DNA from: Bacillota bacterium | GTDB lineage: Bacteria; Bacillota; UBA4882; UBA8346 | Assembly (NCBI GenBank): GCA_023400055.1 | Contig: JAEXFN010000054.1 | Span: 1 to 17,216 of the forward strand | Length of the DNA stretch: 17,216 nucleotides | Direction: 5' to 3' | Program-made: the position numbers and the translations under genes | The notes under the pieces: model-generated | The model's input: only the letters and a program-made list of their open reading frames with translations | The model's database searches: none | Told to the model about the DNA's origin: nothing | Part shown: positions 1-6,396 of the stretch, piece after piece | Layout of the letters: each line of letters starts with the position of its first letter | How positions within the stretch are numbered: position 1 is the stretch's first letter

Positions 1-313
1 CTCTCAGTCACTCAACAAGCTCTCTCAGTCACTCAACAAGCTCTCTCAGTCACTCAGCAAGCTCTCTCAGTCACTCAGCAAGCTCGCTCAGTCACTCAAC
101 AAGCTCGCTCAGTCACTCAGCAAGCTCGCTCAGTCACTCAGCAAGCTCTTTCAGTCACTCAACAAGCTCGCTCAGTCACTCAGCAAGCTCTCTCAGTCAC
201 TCAACAAGCTCTTTCAGTCACTCAGCAAGCTCTTTCAGTCACTCAACAAGCTCGCTCAGTCACTCAGCAAGCTCGCTCAGTCGCTCTGCAAGCTCGCTCA
301 ATAATTCAATGAG
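1..313 (+). repeat. 21-bp tandem repeat array, left end
   Basis: Fourteen near-identical 21-bp units run from the first base to about 292, followed by one decayed unit (293-313, about 60% matching over its last 15 bases). The array is cut by the window edge. Variation is confined to a few positions: a TCT/GCT/TTT triplet, an AAC/AGC triplet and rare single changes. Since 21 is divisible by three, each frame repeats a heptapeptide. All three plus frames are open through the array, while all three minus frames carry a TGA in each unit. The frame starting at base 2 reads L-(S/A/F)-Q-S-L-(N/S)-K, with leucines spaced 4-3 as in a coiled coil, and stops at TAA 302-304. That stop lies in the decayed unit, so it could be a true C-terminus or simple decay. 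I see no start codon or upstream gene because the left side is missing. Coding is possible but unproven. Confidence 0.95.
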
Positions 314-352
314 ATCGGTTTGAATTGTAAGCTAAAGTTTTGGGGTATGATG

Positions 353-880
353 GTTTTAAGTTTTGGGCCTAAAACAAGGATTCCGCCTGCAGGCGTGCAA
401 GGGGTTTAGGCGGCAAACCCCTTGCAACCCCGCCGCTAAGGGGACGCTGCTTCCCCTTAGAACCCCTCCAATGTCCGGTTCATCCGTGAACCGGCAAGGT
501 AAATGGACAATAAGTTTGCCGCCGGCCTCCATTGCCGGCGTCTTCTATATGATGGTTCCTAGCCGACGGCGGTGCTTTCATCCGGGCAGCAACGCCGCGC
601 AGCCGCCATCCTTGGCGGCTGTATGAATGCAAAAATGTTAGGTTTTATTTTTTACAGCTAGAGTATCAGCCCAAACGGTCTACAGGGAGGTAGACCGGCA
701 CGGCATTGCGAATGGAGCGCATGCCGTTGCCAAACAAAAATTACTTTCAAGCAGAGATGCGATTGGCAGAATCGATTCTTTACTTCATTCGGTGCGTTTA
801 GTAAAGTCAAATGCCGGGTCAAGGGCCGGCATGAGGCCCTGCGGAGGGGTAGGTCCTAGGGGTTGACCGTTCAACCTCTG
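353..880. other. gene-free region with a train of 13 hairpins or palindromes
   Basis: I find no credible gene between 314 and 1081; the short open frames here run through the hairpins and lack convincing ribosome sites. Instead the stretch holds successive inverted repeats: 353-358/370-375, palindrome 384-395, 396-407/415-426 (12 bp), 436-443/453-460, 475-482/487-494, 520-526/534-540, 568-576/588-596 (one mismatch), 600-608/613-621, 676-683/690-697, 701-706/721-726 with an inner 708-710/718-720, palindrome 768-779, 811-817/826-832, and 857-866/871-880 (two G-T pairs). The stems differ in sequence, so this is not one repeat copied. None has a T-run, so they are not intrinsic terminators. It could be a large structured RNA or a pile-up of palindromic elements. 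A TATGAT box at 346-351 lies just before the first hairpin, but its only -35-like partner is at a poor distance. Confidence 0.7.
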
Positions 881-956
881 GACATTTCGTACAGGATTAA
901 GCTGGATGGGCAACACTTTCTCCTAAGATACAATAAACATAACTTTCAGTCACATA

Positions 957-1028
957 AAAAACCCCACCGCGCCTGGGCGCGCTGCGATCGGATGAATTAC
1001 ATCCGATCGCTAGCCCAAACGAGGTGGG
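957..1028 (-). terminator. rho-independent terminator of the modABC operon
   Basis: Read on the minus strand, the sequence 54 bases past the modC stop forms a nested structure. An outer 6-bp stem pairs 1023-1028 with 963-968, a 4-bp stem pairs 1013-1016 with 975-978, and an inner perfect 11-bp stem pairs 1000-1010 with 984-994 around a 5-base loop. A run of T follows directly (A-run at 956-961 on the plus strand). Position and T-run fit an intrinsic terminator for the mod operon. The long three-part stem is more elaborate than needed for termination. Confidence 0.8.
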
Positions 1029-1081
1029 ATTGGTTAAGCGAGAAATATTCTGGCAGCCATTGCGCTCCGTTGCGCTAGGAG

Positions 1082-1744
1082 TTAGCGGCCGCCTCCGGCC
1101 CCGCCGGAATGGTCGCGGATCCGCCCCCGTTCCAGGTAGAGGATGGCGTCGCCCAGTTTTTCGGCCTCGGCCGCGTCGTGGGTGACCAGCACGAAGGGGA
1201 TCCGCCATAGCCGCTGCAGCCGCAGCAACTCGTCCTGCAGCTCGCGCCGGGTATCGCTGTCCAGCGCCGACAGCGGTTCGTCCAGCAGCAGGATATGGGG
1301 CTGAGCCATCAGGGCCCGGGCCAGGGCCACCCGCTGTTTCTCGCCGCCGGAAAGCTCCTCGGGATAGCGTTCCGCCAGGGTCTCGATGCGCAACTGCTTC
1401 AAAAGGTTGTGGTACAATTCCCGGAGCGGCCCGCTGAAAGTCTTCACGCTGTAAGTGATGTTGCGGCGCACATTCATGTGGGGAAACAGGGCATAATCCT
1501 GGAAAACCAGGCCCACGCCCCGCTCTCTGGGCGGCAGCGCGGTCCGCGCCGCCGAGTCGAACAGCACTTGGTCGCCCAGGGTGATCCGCCCGGCGTCGGG
1601 CCGCAGCAGTCCGGCGATGCTGCGTAGGATGGTCGTCTTGCCGCAGCCCGACGGCCCGAACAGCACCACGATGTTATTTGCCGCCCCGAACTGCACTTGA
1701 AGCCGATACTCCGGCAAATCCTTCTGAATCGCCACTTCTAACAC
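1082..1744 (-). CDS. modC: molybdate/tungstate ABC transporter ATP-binding protein (ModC-like, short form)
   Basis: Cytoplasmic ATPase that would power molybdate or tungstate import through ModB. The 220-residue protein shows all nucleotide-binding motifs: Walker A GPSGCGKTT at 30-38, Q-loop glutamine 82 in FQDYALFPH, signature LSGGE at 131-135, Walker B ILLLDEP at 151-157 and the H-loop histidine 189 in VTHD. The start is GTG at 1744, with GAGGAGG six to eight bases upstream inside modB. Classical ModC proteins are about 350 residues, with a C-terminal Mop/TOBE domain that binds oxyanion. Here the protein ends soon after the ATPase core with a glycine-rich tail, so that regulatory domain is missing. 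The gene overlaps the end of modB by 71 bases in another frame. The assignment to molybdate or tungstate rests mainly on the neighbouring ModA and ModB. Confidence 0.88.
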   Translation of the reverse strand: MLEVAIQKDLPEYRLQVQFGAANNIVVLFGPSGCGKTTILRSIAGLLRPDAGRITLGDQVLFDSAARTALPPRERGVGLVFQDYALFPHMNVRRNITYSVKTFSGPLRELYHNLLKQLRIETLAERYPEELSGGEKQRVALARALMAQPHILLLDEPLSALDSDTRRELQDELLRLQRLWRIPFVLVTHDAAEAEKLGDAILYLERGRIRDHSGGAGGGR

Positions 1745-2426
1745 GCCGTTTCCTCCTCGACCATTGACCCATGGTTCTGCCCAGCCAATGATTGACCCCG
1801 TAAACCATGCCGAAGGTCAGACCGCTGATCACCAGCACATAAAATCCGGCGGTGGCCAGGTCGTTGCTCTCCGATGCGAAATAAATCGCCACCGGAATGG
1901 TCTGGGTCCGGCCGGGAATGTTGCCGGCCACCATCGCCGTGGCCCCGAACTCGCCCAGGGCGCGCGAGAAGGCCAGCACCATCCCGGAGTATATTCCCGG
2001 CCGGGCCAAGGGCAGGGTAACGGTGCGGAAGACCTTCCATTCCCCGGCCCCCAGGGTCCGGGCGGCGTCTTCCAGGTGATGGTTCACGCCCTGCAACGCC
2101 GCCTTGGCGCTCTGATACATCAGCGGGAAGGCCACTGCCGCCGCGGCCAGTACCGCGGCAAACGGCGTGAAGACGATCTGGATCCCGCCGAGCTGATTCA
2201 ACAGCTTGCCGATGGGGCCCTGCCTGCCCACCAACACCAGCAGCAGGAAGCCGGTGACGATCGGCGGCAGCACCAGCGGCAAGGTCAGGATGGTCTCGCA
2301 GACATTCTTACCGACGAAATCGCGTCGCGTCAAAAGATAGGCGGCGCCGATCCCGGCGACCGCCACGCCGACCAACGCGATGCTGGCGATTTTGAGCGAC
2401 AGAATTACGGGTTGCCAATCCATCAT
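1674..2426 (-). CDS. modB: molybdate ABC transporter permease ModB
   Basis: Membrane subunit of the molybdate/tungstate importer, 250 residues. Hydrophobic helices lie at about 9-33, 45-67, 86-106, 147-168 and 192-214. The cytoplasmic EAA loop that docks onto the ATPase is at 119-144 (EDAARTLGAGEW followed by LPLARPGI), as in ModB/CysT-type permeases. Two ATGs stand side by side at 2426 and 2423; AGGTGAT precedes the first at good spacing. ModB proteins usually stop soon after the last helix, but here a basic, low-complexity tail (about 218-250) continues, and its last 23 residues are encoded across the start of modC. The tail may be a product of loss of an earlier stop. Modest translational coupling with modC is likely because the modC ribosome site lies in modB codons. 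Confidence 0.92.
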   Translation of the reverse strand: MMDWQPVILSLKIASIALVGVAVAGIGAAYLLTRRDFVGKNVCETILTLPLVLPPIVTGFLLLVLVGRQGPIGKLLNQLGGIQIVFTPFAAVLAAAAVAFPLMYQSAKAALQGVNHHLEDAARTLGAGEWKVFRTVTLPLARPGIYSGMVLAFSRALGEFGATAMVAGNIPGRTQTIPVAIYFASESNDLATAGFYVLVISGLTFGMVYGVNHWLGRTMGQWSRRKRRVRSGDSEGFAGVSASSAVRGGK

Positions 2427-2492
2427 GCGATCACCTGTCTGTCATCGATCTTTGATCTCTCCGTTGAGCTTTTCGTTCCGCAAGCTAGCGCC

Positions 2493-3266
2493 TTATTTGA
2501 TGACCACAAAACCGTATTTTTCAAAGACGGCCTTACCCTCGGGACCGCTGGTATAAGCCAGAAAATCCGCGGCTTCCGCCGGCTGTTTGGTGCCGGCCAG
2601 GACCGCCGCCGGATAGATCACCGGCTCGGTCGAACCCGCAGGAGCCGCCACCACCACCTTGACCTTGTCACTGATGGCCGCGTCGGTGCGGTAGACGATT
2701 CCCGCGTCCACATTGCCGGTCTCCACGTAGGTCAGGACCGCCCGGACGTTGGTGCCGTAGACCACCTTATCCTGAATCTTATCCCAGATCCCGAGCTTCT
2801 TGAATGCTTCCAGGGCGTATTGGCCGGCCGGCACCGATTCCGGGGCGCCGATGCCGATCTTTTGGACCGCCGCCTGGGTCAGGTCTTTAAAATCTTTCAA
2901 ATTGCTGTTGGCCGCCTTGGGAACAATCATCACGATCTGGTTCTCCAGCAGATTGCGGCGGGTGCCTTTCTTCAACAAATTCTTTTGATCCAAATTATCC
3001 ATCTGCTTCAACGCGGCCGAATAGAACAGATCGGCGGGCGCGCCCTGTTCGATCTGGGTTTGCAGTGCCCCGGATGAATTAAAGTTGAAGATCAACTGCA
3101 CCCCGGGATGCTTGGCCTCATAGGGTTTTTCCAGCTCCAGCATGGCGTCCTTTAAACTGGCGGCGGCCGACACATACAGTTCCACCTTGGCCGCGGCCCA
3201 GCTCACCGCCGTTCCCAGCAACACCACCAATAAAGCAATCCCCACGATACCCCAACGTTTGCGCAT
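2493..3266 (-). CDS. modA: molybdate ABC transporter substrate-binding protein ModA
   Basis: Extracytoplasmic oxyanion-binding protein, 257 residues, first gene of the modABC operon. The ATG at 3266 is chosen because GGAGGAGGAG lies seven bases upstream and a signal peptide follows at once: MRKRW, a hydrophobic core at about 7-20, and a likely cleavage near VSWAAA (24-26). A longer reading from 3335 would put non-signal sequence first. Family motifs are clear: VSAAASLKDAM at 32-42, FNSSGALQTQIEQGAPADLF from 62, the VPAGQYALEAF segment near 145-155 and GIVYRTDA near 189-196. There is no cysteine at the cleavage site, so this is not a lipoprotein. I cannot tell molybdate from tungstate preference from sequence alone. 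Confidence 0.94.
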   Translation of the reverse strand: MRKRWGIVGIALLVVLLGTAVSWAAAKVELYVSAAASLKDAMLELEKPYEAKHPGVQLIFNFNSSGALQTQIEQGAPADLFYSAALKQMDNLDQKNLLKKGTRRNLLENQIVMIVPKAANSNLKDFKDLTQAAVQKIGIGAPESVPAGQYALEAFKKLGIWDKIQDKVVYGTNVRAVLTYVETGNVDAGIVYRTDAAISDKVKVVVAAPAGSTEPVIYPAAVLAGTKQPAEAADFLAYTSGPEGKAVFEKYGFVVIK

Positions 3267-3314
3267 CTTTTTCTCCTCCTCCAGCATTTTAAGGTTTCTT
3301 CCCAAACCAGAACC

Positions 3315-3333
3315 AACATAAACTAACATAAAC
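3315..3333. promoter_or_regulatory. 9-bp direct repeat in the modA leader
   Basis: AACATAAAC occurs twice with a one-base gap (3315-3323 and 3325-3333), just downstream of the inferred modA promoter. Tandem spacing of ten bases, one helical turn, would suit a DNA-binding protein. No partner is shown by the sequence; the divergent regulator is the obvious candidate. Confidence 0.35.
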
Positions 3334-3346
3334 AAATTATGACTTT

Positions 3347-3375
3347 ATTGTATTTTATGTTATACTAAAAAGCAA
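3347..3375 (-). promoter_or_regulatory. sigma-A-type promoter for modABC
   Basis: On the minus strand a -35 box TTGCTT (3375-3370) and a -10 box TACAAT (3352-3347) are separated by exactly 17 bases. Transcription would begin near 3340, about 75 bases before the modA ATG. I see no Moco-riboswitch-like fold in that leader, only a weak 5-bp stem. Confidence 0.6.
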
Positions 3376-3376
3376 G

Positions 3377-3427
3377 AGTATGTTAGCAATACTTACACAA
3401 AAGTTACAGACGCTTGACAAGTATACT
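3377..3427. promoter_or_regulatory. candidate operator half-sites between modA and its regulator
   Basis: AGTAT at 3377-3381 and ATACT at 3389-3393 form an inverted repeat with a 7-base spacer, immediately upstream of the modA -35 box. The palindrome AGTATACT lies at 3420-3427, and another ATACT at 3362-3366 sits within the promoter spacer. The same half-site used four times in a divergent promoter region suggests a binding site for the adjacent HTH protein. The motif is not a textbook ModE box. No binding data can be read from the sequence. Confidence 0.4.
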
Positions 3428-3443
3428 GCTTTGAGGTGCAGCG

Positions 3444-4379
3444 ATGCCGGATAATATCTCCTACACGCCCGAAGAGGTCGCCCGGATCCTGAAGATCTCC
3501 CGTTTTACCGTTTACGAGCTGATCAAGCGCGGCGATCTGGCCGCCTACCGCATCGGCCGCAAGGTCCGCGTCGAACAGGCGGATATCGACCGCTACATTC
3601 AGAATACCAAGTCGTGCGGGCCGTCATTGACCCGCTCGATGGTGAGCGCAGCCGAACCGCTGGCGGCGACCCGCGATAGCCTGATCATCTGCGGCCAGGA
3701 TCTGGCTTTGGACATTCTGGCGCAACATTTGGAGAAGCTCCTGCCCCAGCTGCGCTTCCTCCGCCGCCACGTCGGGAGCATGGACGGACTGTCCGCCCTC
3801 TATCACGGCACGGCCAACCTGGTGACCGCCCATTTGTGGGACGGCGACACCGGCGAGTATAACATCCCCTACATCCGGCGCATGCTGCCCGGGCACCGGA
3901 CCGTGGTCTATAACCTGGTCCACCGGATCGAAGGATTCTATGTCGCCAAAGGCAATCCCCAGGCGATCAAGGAATGGTCCGATCTGGTCCGGCCCGGCCT
4001 CCGTTTCGTCAACCGCGAATGCGGCTCCGGCGCGCGGGTGCTGCTCGATGAGATGTTGCGCCGGCTCCAGCTGGAACCGGGCCGGATCGAAGGGTATGAA
4101 CACGAGGAAACCAGCCACATCGCGGTGGCCAGCCGGGTGGCGCGGGGCGCGGCCGATTTCGGCCTGGGGATCGAAAAGGCGGCCTCGCAGGTGGACGGGG
4201 TGGACTTCATTCCGCTCCACAAGGAACGCTACGACTTGATCTTCCGCAAGGAAGACCTGCTCCTGCCGCACTTTCAAGCAGTCTTAAGCGTATTGAATTC
4301 GCGCGAATATCGGGATGAGCTCTCCGGAATGGGCGGATACGATCTGGCCATGACCGGCCAGAAAATCGCCGAGGTATAG
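3444..4379 (+). CDS. HTH / periplasmic-binding-protein-like one-component regulator, probable molybdate sensor
   Basis: Cytoplasmic transcription factor, 311 residues. Residues 7-53 form an excisionase/MerR-like winged HTH: YTPEEVARILKIS, then FTVYELIKRGDLAAYRIGRK, then VRVEQADIDRYI. Residues about 78-300 match the PBP-like domain found in such regulators (PF12727 type), with HGTANLVTAHLWDGDTGEYN and NRECGSGARVLLDEML. This domain is a relative of ModA without signal peptide, so it would bind the oxyanion inside the cell and change DNA binding. The gene diverges from modABC with a 177-base shared control region, which supports a role as its regulator. GAGGTG lies six bases before the ATG. I could not find a convincing plus-strand promoter. 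Direction of control (repressor or activator) cannot be told from sequence. Confidence 0.85.
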   Translation: MPDNISYTPEEVARILKISRFTVYELIKRGDLAAYRIGRKVRVEQADIDRYIQNTKSCGPSLTRSMVSAAEPLAATRDSLIICGQDLALDILAQHLEKLLPQLRFLRRHVGSMDGLSALYHGTANLVTAHLWDGDTGEYNIPYIRRMLPGHRTVVYNLVHRIEGFYVAKGNPQAIKEWSDLVRPGLRFVNRECGSGARVLLDEMLRRLQLEPGRIEGYEHEETSHIAVASRVARGAADFGLGIEKAASQVDGVDFIPLHKERYDLIFRKEDLLLPHFQAVLSVLNSREYRDELSGMGGYDLAMTGQKIAEV

Positions 4380-4464
4380 GGCGATCGGCTGGTTGGGGCC
4401 GCCATTGGCGGGATGGGGTTTGAGCAGCGCGGCCATAAAGCGCCGGATGGCCGGCGGACTTGGC

Positions 4465-6183
4465 TCACGCCACCCGGGCCGGTCCGGCTGCGGTCCCTTC
4501 GGATGCCTCCGCGTCCAGCCGGAAAACGGCCACCGATTGTTTCAGGCTGGCGGCGATCAGCGCCAGATTTTCGGCGAGCGCGGTAACTTCCTGGGCCGCG
4601 GCGCTCTGTTGCGCGGAAGTGGCCGAAACCGCCGCAGTATTGGCCACGCCGGCCTGGCTGATGGCAGCGATCGCCTCGACCACCGCGCTGACCGTGGCGT
4701 TGCTCTCGGTCATCTGTTGCGCCGATTGGGCCACCGCCGCGACTTGGGTCTGGTTTTGGGTCAGCGCCGCGGAGATTTCGCCGAAGATGGCCGCGGCACC
4801 CGCCGCTTGATCCCGGCCGGCCGCGACCTTGACCATCTCCTGCCGCATCGCCGTCACCGCGGTGTCGATCCGCCGCATCATCTCCTGAGCCTGGCCGGCG
4901 ATGAGTTCGGCCGCCCGTTTGGATTGTCCGGCCAGCTTGCCGGTCTCCTGGGCCACCACCTCGAAACCTCGGCCGTTCTCGCCGGCCCGCGCCGCCTCGA
5001 TGGCCGCGTTCAGGGCCAATAAGGCAGTCTGTTCGGTGATTCCCTGAATGGCCGCGGTGATCTGCCGGATCTCGCTGGAATTCTGATTCAACTGATCGAC
5101 GATCCCCGCCACTTCCTGCGTGGAGCGGTAAATGTCATCCACCTCCCGGACGATGTTGGCGGCGGCTTGGTGCCCGGTCTGGGCCAGCCGGGCTACGCTG
5201 AGCGAGGCGCTGTCGATGCGGGCGGTATCGGCGCCGACCGCTCCGACCAGCGCCGACAGCCGGTCGATGGCCAGCACCGCGCGCCGGGTTTGATCGGCTT
5301 CGGCCACGGAAGCGCGCGCCAGCTCAGCCATTGCCGCTGCCACCTGCCCCGCCGCGACTCCGGTCCCGGCCGCGGCCCCTTTCAGCTCATCGCCCGCCGC
5401 GTGCAGCGCTTGGGATTGGCGATGGATCCCGGTCACCAATTGACGCAGGCTGGCGATGGCCCGGTTCAGCCCCAGCGCCATTCCGACGGTCTCCGCGCAA
5501 CCGGAGGCTCGGACGTCCCGGGTCAGATCGCCAGTGGCCAGCGCCTCGGTAGCTATCAACATCGCTCGCAGCGGCCGGGCGATGGCCGCGGCCACCCCCA
5601 ATCCCAGCGCCAGCGAGAGCATCACGCTCAGGATCAGTAACACAGCGGTGATCCACTGTGCATTGGCGGAATAGGCCGCGCTATGGCTGATGGTTTGGGC
5701 CGCCTCAGCCCGGACCGCGCCGGCCAGCTGATTGAGGTCGTTATCCAGCGCGTTCAAGGCCACATCGAGCCGCTCGTAATTGGCCACGCTGAGCGGCTCG
5801 ATGACGATGTCCTCCACAACTTTCAATTCCTTCACGATGGCCGCGGCCGATTCCCGGTGGACCGCGCCGGCCTCCTGAATCCGGTTCCGCATATTGCTCA
5901 GCATGGTCATGGAGATGCCGAACATCGATTTGTTCAACAAACGGCCCAGATAGTTGCCGCGGATCTTCTGGAGATCGATCTCCGTGGCGCTGATGTCCGT
6001 CAAAACCCTGGTACTGACGTTAAAAATGCGATCGGAGCTGTCGTGCATGGTCCGGACGATAGCGATGCACAGGCCGCCCTGGATCAACAAAAAAACTGAC
6101 ATGAATCCGATAATCAGTCCGATCTGCTGGAATACTTTGAGTTTCGAGAAACTCCACCGCAACTTCCCCAATCGCTTGGACAT
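4465..6183 (-). CDS. methyl-accepting chemotaxis protein
   Basis: Transmembrane chemoreceptor, 572 residues, expected to feed the CheA/CheW complex. Order of parts: helix 1 at about 20-43; an extracytoplasmic helical sensor at 44-175 of the four-helix-bundle type; helix 2 at 176-202; HAMP at about 203-255; then a long alanine-rich coiled coil with the hairpin tip near 382-425 (GITEQTALLALNAAIEAARA, then GENGRGFEVVAQETGKLAGQ). The tip departs from the usual FxVVAxEVRxLA: here FEVVAQETGKLA, lacking the valine-arginine pair. The ATG at 6183 is chosen for GGAGGGG six bases upstream; an upstream in-frame ATG at 6249 lacks such a site. No che gene is nearby, and no sigma-28 promoter is convincing. 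It lies 213 bases downstream of the dehydrogenase gene with no visible terminator between, so it may be partly co-expressed with the sugar cluster. The ligand is unknown. Confidence 0.92.
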   Translation of the reverse strand: MSKRLGKLRWSFSKLKVFQQIGLIIGFMSVFLLIQGGLCIAIVRTMHDSSDRIFNVSTRVLTDISATEIDLQKIRGNYLGRLLNKSMFGISMTMLSNMRNRIQEAGAVHRESAAAIVKELKVVEDIVIEPLSVANYERLDVALNALDNDLNQLAGAVRAEAAQTISHSAAYSANAQWITAVLLILSVMLSLALGLGVAAAIARPLRAMLIATEALATGDLTRDVRASGCAETVGMALGLNRAIASLRQLVTGIHRQSQALHAAGDELKGAAAGTGVAAGQVAAAMAELARASVAEADQTRRAVLAIDRLSALVGAVGADTARIDSASLSVARLAQTGHQAAANIVREVDDIYRSTQEVAGIVDQLNQNSSEIRQITAAIQGITEQTALLALNAAIEAARAGENGRGFEVVAQETGKLAGQSKRAAELIAGQAQEMMRRIDTAVTAMRQEMVKVAAGRDQAAGAAAIFGEISAALTQNQTQVAAVAQSAQQMTESNATVSAVVEAIAAISQAGVANTAAVSATSAQQSAAAQEVTALAENLALIAASLKQSVAVFRLDAEASEGTAAGPARVA

Positions 6184-6396
6184 CGCTAACCCCTCCACCG
6201 CAATCTTTCTCTTTAAAGCGCTTCGCTTGTTTTTCTTTTCGGCAGGCAACGCGGGGGAGTGGATAGATCCTTGTAATATTTAACACATCATTCATTAAAG
6301 CTAACATCTGTTTGACAGCATCGGTAGTTCATAAGACGATTGCATTGTAATCGGCCAGCTATTGTGCGGATCCCTTCGCCAGCTCGACAGTCCTGT

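Noticed and set aside
1..313. CRISPR array
   Set aside because: The repeat is continuous, with no unique spacers between the 21-bp units and no cas gene in the window.
363..626. Open frame of 87 codons in the hairpin region
   Set aside because: It runs through several perfect hairpins, its composition (many R, P, K) follows the inverted repeats, and there is no ribosome site before its ATG.
863..1078. Open frame of 71 codons upstream of the mod terminator
   Set aside because: It crosses the whole terminator hairpin on the opposite strand and has no ribosome site; the reading is explained by RNA structure.
1764..3077. Long plus-strand open frame of 437 codons over modA and modB
   Set aside because: It is antisense to two clear, conserved transporter genes and shows low-complexity G/Q/R-rich composition caused by GC-rich codons of the other strand.
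3414..3427. TTGACA followed by TATACT as a plus-strand promoter of the HTH regulator
   Set aside because: The two boxes are only two bases apart, and a start from either box with a correct partner would fall too close to or past the ribosome site.
6345..6358. GCCGATTA on the minus strand as a sigma-28 -10 box for the chemoreceptor
   Set aside because: No TAAA-type -35 box lies at the required distance, and the site is more than 150 bases from the start codon.
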